Assembly: GCA_016841125.1 (NCBI GenBank)
Contig: JAENZU010000003.1
Span: 1 to 26,764, forward strand
Length of the DNA stretch: 26,764 nt
Reading direction: 5' to 3'
Source: Melioribacter sp.
Lineage (GTDB): Bacteria > Bacteroidota > Ignavibacteria > Ignavibacteriales > Melioribacteraceae
This document shows, one piece after another, positions 1 to 8,301 of this stretch (position 1 is the first letter of the stretch; every line of letters starts with the position of its first letter). The position numbers and the translations under genes were made by a program. The notes beneath the pieces are model-generated. The model had not been told where the DNA came from. It worked only from the letters and a program-made list of their open reading frames with translations, and searched no databases.

Positions 1-1
1 G

Positions 2-199
2 GTCAAACTCGTTACTCAAACTATTAGTATTCCCGTTATTGTCGGCGGAGGAATAAAATCCAGTTTGACTGCTCGGCAGAAAGTTAGAAACGGGGCAAAG
101 ATTATCGTTACCGGAAACTATTTTGAATCAGAATCGAATTGGCATCTGATTAAAGAATTTGCGGATGCAGTTCACATAAAAGAACCTGTAAAAGTTTAA
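2..199 (+). CDS. C-terminal end of a geranylgeranylglyceryl-phosphate-synthase-like (PcrB/GGGPS family) protein, partial
   Basis: The window opens inside a reading frame giving 65 residues before a TAA at 197-199. It contains IPVIVGGGIKS followed about 15 residues later by GAKIIVTGN. This is the phosphate-binding end of a TIM barrel as found in the GGGP/heptaprenylglyceryl phosphate synthase family, which joins a polyprenyl diphosphate to glycerol-1-phosphate. The closing residues (KEFADAVHIKEPVKV) form the last helix and tail. The start lies outside the window. gmhA begins 16 bases downstream on the same strand, so the two are probably co-transcribed. Other phosphate-binding barrels share part of this motif, so the family call is likely but not certain. 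Confidence 0.7.
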   Translation, partial: VKLVTQTISIPVIVGGGIKSSLTARQKVRNGAKIIVTGNYFESESNWHLIKEFADAVHIKEPVKV

Positions 200-215
200 A
201 GTAAATGGAGATTAC

Positions 216-803
216 TTGAGTCACGCAGATTTCATTCGGAGTTCACTTAAAGAGAGCTCTGAAGTTAAATTGAGAATTGAAGAAGAATGTTCACAAAGTA
301 TTATTGACGCAATAAATTTATTGACTGAATCCTTTAGTTCGGGGAAGAAACTTCTACTTTGCGGCAACGGCGGAAGCGCAGCAGATTCACAGCATATCGC
401 AGCCGAATTTATGATCAGATTGAGTCACGACCTGAACCGTCCTGCAATACCGGCTATCGCGCTAACAACGGATACATCGAATCTCACAGCCGGCGGAAAT
501 GATATCGGATTCGAAAATGTGTTCGAGCGAAATGTGGAAGGTTTGGGGAATACCGGAGATGTTTTGATTGCAATTTCAACGAGCGGTAATTCAATAAACA
601 TTATCAAAGCCGTAAATAAAGCGCTCGAAAAGGGAATGAAAGTAATCGGATTTTTAGGCGGCTCCGGCGGCAGATTAAAATCAATAGTGGATTGCCCTAT
701 CATTATTCCTTCGGAAAGCACGCAGAGAATACAGGAAGGTCATATAACTGTGGCGCATATTATTTGTGAATCGGTAGAAAGAAGTTTATTTGATAAAGAA
801 TGA
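216..803 (+). CDS. gmhA: D-sedoheptulose-7-phosphate isomerase (phosphoheptose isomerase)
   Basis: This 195-residue SIS-domain protein has the normal GmhA length. GmhA converts sedoheptulose 7-phosphate to D-glycero-D-manno-heptose 7-phosphate, the first step of ADP-heptose synthesis for lipopolysaccharide, in the cytoplasm. Visible motifs are GNGGSAADSQHIAAEF (residues 50-65), the sugar-phosphate loop STSGNS (121-126) and QEGHITVAH (173-181). H60, E64, Q173 and H181 match the zinc and catalytic positions of the family. The start is TTG at 216, supported by TGGAG at 206-210 with a 5-base spacer. The stop overlaps the next start (ATGA), indicating translational coupling to the TrpF-like gene. 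Confidence 0.93.
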   Translation: MSHADFIRSSLKESSEVKLRIEEECSQSIIDAINLLTESFSSGKKLLLCGNGGSAADSQHIAAEFMIRLSHDLNRPAIPAIALTTDTSNLTAGGNDIGFENVFERNVEGLGNTGDVLIAISTSGNSINIIKAVNKALEKGMKVIGFLGGSGGRLKSIVDCPIIIPSESTQRIQEGHITVAHIICESVERSLFDKE

Positions 804-1531
804 CAACCGATCATTTTTCAAAACCGTTTATTCAAATTGCCGGAATAATTGACGAACGCGAAGCTCAATTAATGATGGCTTGCGGAGTTAATTATTTAGG
901 GTTTCCGCTTAGATTGCCCGTAAACAAGGAAGATCTTTCCGAAGAAGAAGCCGCAAATATTATTAGATCTATCCAGCCTCCTTTTTACAGCGTACTGATC
1001 ACTTATCTTTATAAAGCCAATGAGATAATTCAATTTGCCGATGTGCTCAATACTTCAATAGTTCAGATCCACGGTGATATTACTATCGACGAATTGCGGA
1101 AATTGAAAGAGAGAAAAAAAGAAATCACCATTATTAAAAGTCTTGTGATAAATAATAATAATTTTGATGATCTGAAAAAGATCATCTCTGAAGACACCGA
1201 GTTTGTTGATGCGTTTATTACTGATACTTACGATCCTTCAAGCGGAGCCAGCGGTGCTACCGGCAAAACACACGATTGGTCAATCAGCAAACAGCTGATT
1301 CAACTAAGCAGCAAACCTGTTATTCTAGCCGGTGGTTTGACGCCCGGAAATGTGACCGATGCAATTTCGGAAGTAAAGCCTGCCGGGGTAGATGTCCACA
1401 CCGGTGTTGAAAAATCTGACGGTAGAAAAGACATCGAACAGGTGAAACTATTTATTAAAAATTCTGAAGAAGCTTTTAAAAAGATAGGTTCGTTTACCGG
1501 TCAAGATCAGAATGGAAAATCTTCTTTGTAA
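800..1531 (+). CDS. TrpF-like (phosphoribosylanthranilate isomerase family) barrel protein lacking the catalytic cysteine
   Basis: The 243-residue protein follows the TrpF pattern: IVQIHGD (87-93), ITDTYDPSSGASGATGKTHDW (140-160), ILAGGLTPGNV (175-185) and GVDVHTGVEKSDGRKD (196-211). The acidic residue of the LDS-type motif is kept (D142). The N-terminal KICG motif carrying the catalytic Cys of TrpF reads QIAG (12-15), so Ala replaces Cys, and the usual SPR segment reads differently (LRLPVNK). No other trp gene is visible; it overlaps gmhA by 4 bases and follows a GGGPS-like gene. It may act on another sugar phosphate or be non-catalytic; ordinary TrpF activity is doubtful. The last 25 bases overlap the convergent polyferredoxin gene. 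Confidence 0.8.
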   Translation: MTTDHFSKPFIQIAGIIDEREAQLMMACGVNYLGFPLRLPVNKEDLSEEEAANIIRSIQPPFYSVLITYLYKANEIIQFADVLNTSIVQIHGDITIDELRKLKERKKEITIIKSLVINNNNFDDLKKIISEDTEFVDAFITDTYDPSSGASGATGKTHDWSISKQLIQLSSKPVILAGGLTPGNVTDAISEVKPAGVDVHTGVEKSDGRKDIEQVKLFIKNSEEAFKKIGSFTGQDQNGKSSL

Positions 1532-3060
1532 TCGATATCAATTTCCTGCTTTTCACTTTTAGGTTTATCAGCTTTCCTGTGAACTAAATTTCCTTCAACA
1601 TAAATTGATTTATAAGGTTTAGTGGGGCATGCAAATTCGCAAGCGCCGCACCCGATGCATATCTTCTCATCAATTTCCGGAGCCAATAAATTCTTTTCAT
1701 AAGGCACTGTGTGAACTGCTTTTGTGGGGCAGTGTTCCGAACACGCCGCGCACATTGTTTTATCCTTAAAAACAATGCAGTTCTCTTTTATCAGTTTAGC
1801 TTTGCCCAATTGTGTTAGTTTTTTGTCTTCAAGTTTTACGGGATTCAATGCTCCGGTTGGGCAAACTTCCGTGCACACAATGCATTCATAATTGCAAAAA
1901 CTTATGTGGTAATCCATTCTCGGCTGCAGCATTGAAGTGAAGCCGAACTCTAAAAATGATGGCTGTAAAACTTTAGTAGGGCAGGCTGTCACACATAGTG
2001 TGCACGCTGTGCATTTATCATTAAACTCGACAATACTGTTTGAGCCGGGAGGGGAAACCGGAAAAAGTTTTAATTCAGGAATTGAAGTTTTTCTGAGAAC
2101 CTTTAAACTATCCTGCGCATAAAGTGCGGCTTTTGTTCCTGCAAAAAATAATATCGACCCGGCAATAAAATTTCTTTTCGTTTCATCAGTTGCTGCCGGC
2201 TCAATTTTGTTTTCACGACGATAGACCACAGCATTCGATGGGCAAACCGTAAAACAATTTAGGCAGTTCACACACCGGCTGTAATCAATTATTCCATTTT
2301 TTGAATCGATACATTCCGATTTACAAACCCCCTCGCAGACTCCGCACGTGCTGCAGTTACTTTCATCAACCTTAATTTTGAAGAGTGAAACTTTCGAAAT
2401 AAAACCTAAAAATGTTCCGACCAGACATACCGTATTACAGAAAAGCCTGCCGCGGTTTGCAGACAAATAAAGGATCAGAAATAAAACAAACCACGAAAAG
2501 AAAATTGTAAAGTATCCGACGGCTTTAAACTCAATTGGTTTGAGCCAATATTGATCGAACTTTTCAAGAGTGAATGCCGAAACGTTATTGATTCCGGTAA
2601 AAAGTGGATTGATAAAAGCAGAAATTATTCGTCCGAAATTACTATATGGATCTAAAAGAAGCAGCCCGAAGATATTCCCGAAAATGAATAGAAGTACCGC
2701 CCCGATTAAAAATCCGTATCGTAGAAGTTTTATCTCTTCGGAAAATGAAAAGCGAAATCGTTTCTTAATTTTTTTTGAAATTTTGGAAATAATATCCTGC
2801 AGTATTCCGAGTGGACATAAAGTTGAGCAGTAAACCCTTCCGAAAAAAAGAGCGAGAGTGATGAAAAGGATAAATGATATTCCCGCAAAAGTTAATGCTG
2901 CTGTTAAACTCAAAAATGATGGAATGAACTGTGTTAGTGCGATATCTTTTTGAAGCCAAGCCGGAAGTAAATGTTGGATATCCAAAAAAACAAGTGATAA
3001 TACAGCAAAAGAAATTAAAGATATTGCAACTCGAAATTTTCTGAGGATTACAAAATTCAT
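1507..3060 (-). CDS. NapH-NapG-like fusion: membrane-bound polyferredoxin with about six [4Fe-4S] clusters
   Basis: This 517-residue protein has hydrophobic segments near residues 10-27, 48-73, 113-136 and 181-201. The membrane half carries two NapH-like cysteine pairs, C78/C82 (CSTLCPLG) and C208/C212. Six ferredoxin-type groups follow, beginning at C236, C263, C350, C389, C428 and C468. Between the second and third groups lies KRNFIAGSILFF (295-306), resembling a degenerate Tat signal, as if a NapH-like protein had been fused to a NapG/NapF-like exported ferredoxin. A role in moving electrons between the membrane quinone pool and a periplasmic or membrane partner is inferred. It lies 3 bases downstream of the Tat-exported DUF362 gene, probably in one operon. 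Confidence 0.85.
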   Translation of the reverse strand: MNFVILRKFRVAISLISFAVLSLVFLDIQHLLPAWLQKDIALTQFIPSFLSLTAALTFAGISFILFITLALFFGRVYCSTLCPLGILQDIISKISKKIKKRFRFSFSEEIKLLRYGFLIGAVLLFIFGNIFGLLLLDPYSNFGRIISAFINPLFTGINNVSAFTLEKFDQYWLKPIEFKAVGYFTIFFSWFVLFLILYLSANRGRLFCNTVCLVGTFLGFISKVSLFKIKVDESNCSTCGVCEGVCKSECIDSKNGIIDYSRCVNCLNCFTVCPSNAVVYRRENKIEPAATDETKRNFIAGSILFFAGTKAALYAQDSLKVLRKTSIPELKLFPVSPPGSNSIVEFNDKCTACTLCVTACPTKVLQPSFLEFGFTSMLQPRMDYHISFCNYECIVCTEVCPTGALNPVKLEDKKLTQLGKAKLIKENCIVFKDKTMCAACSEHCPTKAVHTVPYEKNLLAPEIDEKICIGCGACEFACPTKPYKSIYVEGNLVHRKADKPKSEKQEIDIDYKEDFPF

Positions 3061-3063
3061 TTG

Positions 3064-3987
3064 CTAAACGATTATCCGCTTGATTGAGAGTTTGGATAGA
3101 TCCTTAGTCCCAAGTTTCATGCTGTCGGCAATTCTGATGTACCCGATATCATCGGGCTCGTGACCGAAAATTTTGGAAGCCGCTGCATCCACAGCAACAA
3201 TATCTTTTGAAATTAATAGTGATTTATAAGGAACAACATCATCAACTGTAACTCCGCGCGGTCCTCGTTTTGTAAGCACTTGGTAAGCGTCGACAATATT
3301 AAGATCGGGTTTGATGCCGAATGGAAAATCTGCTATGCATTGGTCTAGATCGTTGGAATGCCAATAACCTCTATCCCAAACAATTCCCATTAAATTCTTC
3401 ATCGCTATGGTCAGCCGCGCACCGCTATGATGCTTTAATACCGGCACATTAATAAACACATCCGATTCCAAAATCAGCTCGTGTACTTTACTTTTTACTA
3501 ATTTTTTTCCGCCGGAAATATCAATTTCATGATAGTAGCTTTCGCTGTTGCCGGGCACCATTTTGCCACCTGCATCTTTAACTGCTTTTTCAATTCCGCT
3601 GTTGGAATAGCAGCTCTGCCAATTATCGCAGGTGTGATCAAAAACATAAACATCTTTTGCGCCAGCCTCAAAGCAATGTTCAATAATTCTTGTAACCAGC
3701 TTTGGATTTGTGTTTGCCGCGCCTTCTGGTTTTACGTCCCAGCCTATATTTGGTTTGACTACAACCGTCTGATTTTTTGCGACATACTTTTTCATTCCAC
3801 CGAATGCATCAATGGCTAGATCAAACATTTTTGCAGGTTCACCTCCTTTTACTGCTGCGAGGTCATAATTTTGCGGCGGCAATATTTGAGATGCTAATAA
3901 ACTGCCGTAATTTCCTATTGCTCCTGCACCAACACTTACCGCAAATCCGGCGCCAAAACTTCTTTTAATAAAATCTCTTCTTTTCAT
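3064..3987 (-). CDS. Tat-exported DUF362 domain protein
   Basis: The 307-residue protein begins MKRRDFIKRSFGAGFAVSVG, a twin-arginine signal (R3-R4) with a hydrophobic stretch, so export in folded form is expected. The rest matches DUF362: VVVKPNIGWD (about 70-79), DVFINVPVLKHHSGARLTIAMKNLMG (about 176-201) and an SKDIVAVDAAASKIFGHEP segment near the end. DUF362 proteins often sit beside iron-sulfur ferredoxins but their reaction is not established. Here the only close partner is the polyferredoxin gene 3 bases downstream, which suggests one redox module. No strong Shine-Dalgarno is seen. A divergent membrane-protein gene starts 74 bases upstream. Confidence 0.85.
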   Translation of the reverse strand: MKRRDFIKRSFGAGFAVSVGAGAIGNYGSLLASQILPPQNYDLAAVKGGEPAKMFDLAIDAFGGMKKYVAKNQTVVVKPNIGWDVKPEGAANTNPKLVTRIIEHCFEAGAKDVYVFDHTCDNWQSCYSNSGIEKAVKDAGGKMVPGNSESYYHEIDISGGKKLVKSKVHELILESDVFINVPVLKHHSGARLTIAMKNLMGIVWDRGYWHSNDLDQCIADFPFGIKPDLNIVDAYQVLTKRGPRGVTVDDVVPYKSLLISKDIVAVDAAASKIFGHEPDDIGYIRIADSMKLGTKDLSKLSIKRIIV

Positions 3988-4061
3988 ATTTTTTTTATTT
4001 TGATGTTTATAAAAAGATACAATTATATTATATTAAAATAAATCGAAAAAAGGAATTTGAA

Positions 4062-4580
4062 ATGGAAAATATTTTATCCTTAAAAAATACTTTTTACAAA
4101 TATAGATCAGCGGTAATTGATCTGCTCGGTTTAACCGTAGTTTATTTTACTCCGGCTATTGTACATTTGGTTAATTACCCCATTTATTATCTTGAACCAA
4201 TGAGATTGTTCGTAATATTTGCCATTGCACATACGTCGAAAAAAAATGCATACATTTTAGCTCTATCGCTGCCTATTTTCTCATTTCTGGTTTCGGCCCA
4301 TCCCTCACTTATTAAAACGCTGTTAATTTCCGGCGAACTGGCATTGAATGTATTTTTATTTTATTTGATCTTTTTCAGATCTGGTAAACTTTTAGCCTCA
4401 ATTGCCGGAAGTTTAATAATTTCGAAAGCGGCATATTACTTATTAAAATTTGCACTTCTCTCCGGCGGATTGCTTAGCGGCACTCTGATAGCAACACCAA
4501 TTTTTGTTCAGATTGTGATGGTTATTGTTTTCTCTGTTTATATCAGTGCATTTTTCAAAAATGAATTTGAGGAAGATTGA
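4062..4580 (+). CDS. small integral membrane protein, unknown function
   Basis: The 172-residue protein is mostly hydrophobic, with about five or six membrane segments (near residues 16-35, 45-58, 64-80, 88-106, 110-130 and 143-164) and an acidic tail (NEFEED). No catalytic motif is recognised. The overall look resembles substrate-binding (S) subunits of ECF transporters, but this is a guess from hydropathy only. The start ATG has AGGA at 4051-4054, 7 bases upstream. It is transcribed away from the DUF362 gene, sharing an AT-rich intergenic region of 74 bases, so the two may be co-controlled. Confidence 0.75.
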   Translation: MENILSLKNTFYKYRSAVIDLLGLTVVYFTPAIVHLVNYPIYYLEPMRLFVIFAIAHTSKKNAYILALSLPIFSFLVSAHPSLIKTLLISGELALNVFLFYLIFFRSGKLLASIAGSLIISKAAYYLLKFALLSGGLLSGTLIATPIFVQIVMVIVFSVYISAFFKNEFEED

Positions 4581-4668
4581 AACAAAGTAAGCTTAAGTGC
4601 AGTTATTAGCTGTTTAAATTATCTGCCGCATAATTCATTTTTCAAAGAACTCAAATTGTTATCAAAGA

Positions 4669-4714
4669 GACTCCTAAGGGTTGTGGCAATACCCACAGGT
4701 ATGCCCGCGGAGTC
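4669..4714. terminator. structured palindrome between convergent genes, possible bidirectional terminator
   Basis: GACTCC at 4669-4674 pairs with GGAGTC at 4709-4714. Inside, TGTGG pairs with CCACA across a 6-base loop, and GGG/CCC pairs are also possible. The element lies between the converging ends of the membrane-protein gene and tetR. There is no long T run, so it could instead be a dispersed repeat. Confidence 0.4.
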
Positions 4715-4726
4715 ATTTTCAAATTT

Positions 4727-5335
4727 TCAAAAGTCTTTAAGTGTCAGTTCAATAAGATTCTCTAAAGATTTTTCTATTCGATCCCAACCCGTTTGAGAAT
4801 TTAAATCGATCCCGTTAAATACATCTACTTGCCGCGATCTCAAAACCAGGTAATAAATTCCGCCCAAAATTAATGTTGCCGCCGCCGGAATATCCACCTT
4901 AGTTTTTCCGGTTATCTGTCCTATCCCGTTGAGGATTGCTACTCCTTGGGCTTCTCTTTCCTTTGCAATTGCCGAGGTTACCTCATTCTTTGTGTTTAAT
5001 TCCCACAATAAGATCTCCTGTAATTCTTTGTTCGCTAAAATGTTTTTTAATTGACCGACGAAGATCTTCTTTGACAAACTAATGGCATCGTCCAGAGTTT
5101 CAATCTTCTCAAATTCAGAAGTGATTTTAGCGATGTTGCTGTAATAGTCTTTTTGTGTTATGTAAGCTTTCAGCAATCCATCCAAATCATTGAAGTACCT
5201 GTAAATCAGCACTTTGTCAACGCCCGCTTCTTTAGACACCGCATTTACACCAACAGACGTAAAACCATCGCGTAAAATTATTACGCCTACAGCGTCTATT
5301 AATTTCTGTTTGGTTGCTTCCTTATCTCTGGCCAT
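4727..5335 (-). CDS. TetR/AcrR family transcriptional regulator, probable autoregulator of the nitroreductase operon
   Basis: From the ATG at 5335 the protein is 202 residues (MARDKEATKQ...), the usual TetR length. A longer in-frame start exists 33 bases upstream but adds residues before the domain, so 5335 is preferred. The N-terminal helix-turn-helix is clear: KLIDAVGVIILRDGFTSVGV, then VSKEAGVDKVLIYRYFNDLD, the TetR recognition-helix signature. The C-terminal ligand domain is divergent. It is the last gene of a - strand operon behind a barrel-like protein and a nitroreductase, 45 bases after the latter. The operon promoter holds two matching 16-bp inverted repeats, consistent with autorepression by this protein. 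Confidence 0.9.
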   Translation of the reverse strand: MARDKEATKQKLIDAVGVIILRDGFTSVGVNAVSKEAGVDKVLIYRYFNDLDGLLKAYITQKDYYSNIAKITSEFEKIETLDDAISLSKKIFVGQLKNILANKELQEILLWELNTKNEVTSAIAKEREAQGVAILNGIGQITGKTKVDIPAAATLILGGIYYLVLRSRQVDVFNGIDLNSQTGWDRIEKSLENLIELTLKDF

Positions 5336-5380
5336 AATCACTTTTTCCTTTTTATTATCATTCCACAATTTAAAATAATT

Positions 5381-6499
5381 TTAAGCCGTGAACCATTCCA
5401 CCGGTCTTCTTAAGCTTACCGGATCAGGGTAATCATCAACGTAACTTGCGCGTACAATAAACTGAATGGGTTCACTTATACTTAATCCGGTTTGAACTTT
5501 TTTTCCGAACCCTTCTTCGAGCAATTGTGTCATCGGATGAAGTGCAATCAGTTTTTCTCTTGTTTTAAGAGCCATTCTTTGAAATATTCTGCCAGCTTCA
5601 ATAATATTTTTGGGATCACTGCCGTCACAGGTTATTACTATCCAGCCTCCGTAACTTTTTAGCTGTTCCTCAATAATTCCAATTCCTTTTTCACGAAAAC
5701 TTTGCGACATAACATTACTTTTATCATAAAATAATCTTACAAATAATGATGCAAATCCCGACATTTCCATTGAAGAGGGGGTCAATCCGTTACGGTATTT
5801 TTCGGCATCGGAGCTAGAGAAACGAATCCAATCGGCAAGCTCACTTTGGGCATTCTCTCTGAATGTTTGAATTTTATTTGCCTCCAGCGTACCATCGGCT
5901 AGAAACTTTCCTTCCTTTGACCCGGCTGGGAAATAGAAAATGTTGGAATTATTGCTGCCGCTGATAAATTTTAGATCATCCGAAGTTATTGATTTCTGCA
6001 GATGATTGCTCCTAACCGTCCGGCGAGATTCAATTTTGTTGAGGGGGTATTCAATTCGTCTATCTTTTACTAATGTAACTTCTGCAACCGCTTTATCTTT
6101 TAATGAAGAAGCCAAATAAGCTACATCGGCAGAATAACCGAAACTTCCGGCAGCTAATACCAAGTTTTCGATAAACGGACCAATCGAGAGAGTACCCTCT
6201 CTGTTTTCCGGGTCAACTGCCGGCAGCCACCGATCGGGGTTTGATTTTATTATCCATCTTCCCGGTTCAATAATATCAACTTCCCACGGTTGTGCATTGT
6301 GTCCGCTCGGAGCGAGGGAAGCGTATCTCAAAATTTCAAAATGATCTTTCTTCATTAATTTGTTAGTCATTATTGGTTCGAATTCCGAAATATTGCTTTC
6401 TCGTCCGATAGTGCCGCATGCATTTATCAGGGGAAGTGCGGCAGTAAGCAGCAGTCCTTTTCCCGCTGTTTGCAAAAATTCTCTTCTTGAAGTATTCAT
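5381..6499 (-). CDS. Acg-type nitroreductase-fold (FMN) oxidoreductase, predicted Tat lipoprotein
   Basis: The 372-residue protein starts MNTSRREFLQTAGKGLLLTA, a twin-arginine signal (R5-R6) ending in a lipobox-like INAC with C28, so attachment to a membrane outside the cytoplasm is predicted. The body matches the Acg branch of the nitroreductase family: YASLAPSGHNAQPW (about 59-72) is the flavin-binding start and RTVRSNH lies mid-protein. Substrates of this branch are poorly known. AAGGAG precedes the ATG by 6 bases and the upstream gene ends 13 bases away, so these are one transcription unit, with tetR after it. An exported flavin lipoprotein of this class is somewhat unusual. Confidence 0.85.
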   Translation of the reverse strand: MNTSRREFLQTAGKGLLLTAALPLINACGTIGRESNISEFEPIMTNKLMKKDHFEILRYASLAPSGHNAQPWEVDIIEPGRWIIKSNPDRWLPAVDPENREGTLSIGPFIENLVLAAGSFGYSADVAYLASSLKDKAVAEVTLVKDRRIEYPLNKIESRRTVRSNHLQKSITSDDLKFISGSNNSNIFYFPAGSKEGKFLADGTLEANKIQTFRENAQSELADWIRFSSSDAEKYRNGLTPSSMEMSGFASLFVRLFYDKSNVMSQSFREKGIGIIEEQLKSYGGWIVITCDGSDPKNIIEAGRIFQRMALKTREKLIALHPMTQLLEEGFGKKVQTGLSISEPIQFIVRASYVDDYPDPVSLRRPVEWFTA

Positions 6500-6512
6500 T
6501 TTATTCTCCTTT

Positions 6513-7067
6513 TTAAAAGTGCCAGCCTAGTTTAAGCGAGGCTTCGTATAAAAAACTCTTTGGTTTGAAGTTATCATTTCCTATTTGAATTTTTTCTGTT
6601 CCGGTTAGTGCCAGATGTCCGGCAGCCCAGGGATTGATGTAAAAATTCCCCCATAATTTCCAAATGTATCCGCCGCCTATTGTTAAAATTAAATTGTCGT
6701 AATCTCCTGTGTTCTTATCTGCTGAATTGAGCACACTGTTTTTCCAATATTCTAAACCGGTGCCGAGCCACCATTTTTCGAATTCGCTATTTTTCGATGC
6801 AGGAAAATAATCTACAAGAAGAGTATAAGCGTCGGTCTTCTGGTCTTCAAATCCGTCTGGAATAATAAACGACGGGGAATTGAAATGTGTGAATACTCCT
6901 CTTACTCTGAAATTATCGAAACCGCTCCATGCAGAAAAATAATATCCTCCAGTTATATAGGGTAAGGCATCAATTTCCAACCCGATTTTTACATGTGAAC
7001 TTTTTACATTAGATTGCGCAAATAGTATAGAGCTGATCATGATCAATATTATTGCAAACTTCTTCAT
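6513..7067 (-). CDS. secreted beta-barrel-like envelope protein, first gene of the TetR-controlled operon
   Basis: The chosen start at 7067 gives 184 residues and is supported by AAGGAG 7 bases upstream; a longer in-frame start would run through the promoter and operators. MKKFAIILIMISSILFAQS is a signal peptide. The mature part alternates polar and aromatic residues in strand-like stretches (GGYYFSAW, LTIGGGYIWKLWGNFYINPWAAG) and ends in Phe (LGWHF), typical of outer-membrane barrels. No specific family is recognised. It leads the operon with the nitroreductase and tetR and is the gene nearest the dual operator. Confidence 0.8.
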   Translation of the reverse strand: MKKFAIILIMISSILFAQSNVKSSHVKIGLEIDALPYITGGYYFSAWSGFDNFRVRGVFTHFNSPSFIIPDGFEDQKTDAYTLLVDYFPASKNSEFEKWWLGTGLEYWKNSVLNSADKNTGDYDNLILTIGGGYIWKLWGNFYINPWAAGHLALTGTEKIQIGNDNFKPKSFLYEASLKLGWHF

Positions 7068-7098
7068 TTTGTTTCTCCTTCGATTAAAATAAAAAATT

Positions 7099-7144
7099 GT
7101 CACTTTATGGTGACAAATATAAGTCACCAACCGGTGACTGTCAA
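7099..7144 (-). promoter_or_regulatory. promoter with two tandem TetR-type operators
   Basis: Read on the - strand, TTGACA (7139-7144) and TATATT (7116-7121) are separated by exactly 17 bases, and TATATTTG also fits the Bacteroidota TAnnTTTG element. The inverted repeat GTCACCaaccGGTGAC (7123-7138) fills the spacer. A second copy, GTCACTttatGGTGAC (7099-7114), covers the expected transcription start. The two starts are 24 bp apart. The operon ends in a tetR gene, its likely binder. Confidence 0.8.
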
Positions 7145-7267
7145 GTAATAAATTTTATTTTGCTGAAAAAAAGAAATTAGTTAAATATCAAAGAGATTAT
7201 GAGAAAAAACTTAGTCGAAATTTTCATGGTATTTCTGTAAATTAAGTCAAATAAAAGGGTCGGCTTT

Positions 7268-8257
7268 ATGAAAAATATTACTTTATTCATATTAATTTTG
7301 ATCTCGTTACCGATACTCCAATCACAAAGCTTTTTCGGAGATGAACCATTCAGTCACACTTATTCAATAGTGGCAAGAGATTCAAGCACAGGCGAAATGG
7401 GAGTTGCCGTTCAATCGCACTGGTTTTCCGTAGGGAGTATAGTCTCGTGGGGAGAAGCCGGAGTAGGAGTAATAGCTACTCAATCTTTTGTAAATCCTTC
7501 ATTTGGTCCGGGCGGACTCGAACTATTAAAATCCGGGAAAACCGCAGATGAAGCTCTCAAAATATTAATTGAATCTGATGAAGGCAGAGATTTGCGCCAG
7601 CTTGCGATATTAGATGCAGATGGAAATGCCGCTGCACACACGGGTAAAAATTGCATCCCGTTTGCCGGACACATTGAAGGAGACAATTTTTCGGTTCAGG
7701 CAAATATGATGAAAAATGAAACCGTCCCCGAGGCGATGCAAAAGGCTTTCACATCATCTAAAGGACCGTTGGCGGAAAGAATGATAGCGGCACTCGAAGC
7801 AGCAGAAAATGAAGGCGGAGATATTAGAGGAAAGCAATCCGCAGCACTTTTGGTTGTTAATGCCGAGGGTACAGGAAAAGTTTGGGTAGATCGTGCCATT
7901 GATCTTCGTGTCGATGATCATGAAAATCCGGTGGCGGAATTAAAGAGGATTCTAAAAGTTCATCGGGCTTACGACCACATGAATTCCGGCGATCTTGCAA
8001 TCGAAAAAGGGGATATGGAATTGGCAGTGAAGGAATATAAAACCGCGGAGAAGATGTTTCCCGATAATCTCGAAATGAAATATTGGCATGCAGTTACGCT
8101 CTGTGAAAATGGAATGTTGGAAGAAGCATTACCAATGTTCGCAGAAATATTCAGCAAAAATTCCGACTGGAAATTGCTGACACCCCGACTCAGAAATGTG
8201 GGTCTGCTGAATGTAACTGATGATGAATTTAAAAGAATTATGGAAACTGTAAAATAA
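7268..8257 (+). CDS. secreted DUF1028 (Ntn-hydrolase-like) protein with C-terminal TPR
   Basis: The 329-residue protein begins with a signal peptide (MKNITLFILILISLPILQSQ). Residues about 28-225 match DUF1028 closely: HTYSIVARDSSTGEMGVAVQSHWF, GEAGVGVIATQSFVNPSFGPGG, QLAILDADGNAAAHTG, FSVQANMM and GGDIRGKQSAALLVV. DUF1028 proteins have an Ntn-hydrolase-like fold with no firmly assigned substrate. The last roughly 90 residues hold TPR-like helix pairs (GDLAIEKGDMELAVKEYKTA; YWHAVTLCENGMLEEALPMF). It is transcribed away from the barrel/nitroreductase operon. Confidence 0.88.
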   Translation: MKNITLFILILISLPILQSQSFFGDEPFSHTYSIVARDSSTGEMGVAVQSHWFSVGSIVSWGEAGVGVIATQSFVNPSFGPGGLELLKSGKTADEALKILIESDEGRDLRQLAILDADGNAAAHTGKNCIPFAGHIEGDNFSVQANMMKNETVPEAMQKAFTSSKGPLAERMIAALEAAENEGGDIRGKQSAALLVVNAEGTGKVWVDRAIDLRVDDHENPVAELKRILKVHRAYDHMNSGDLAIEKGDMELAVKEYKTAEKMFPDNLEMKYWHAVTLCENGMLEEALPMFAEIFSKNSDWKLLTPRLRNVGLLNVTDDEFKRIMETVK

Positions 8258-8301
8258 ACATCTAATAATTTGGGTAATATTCTAATACGGAGATAAAAAA
8301 G

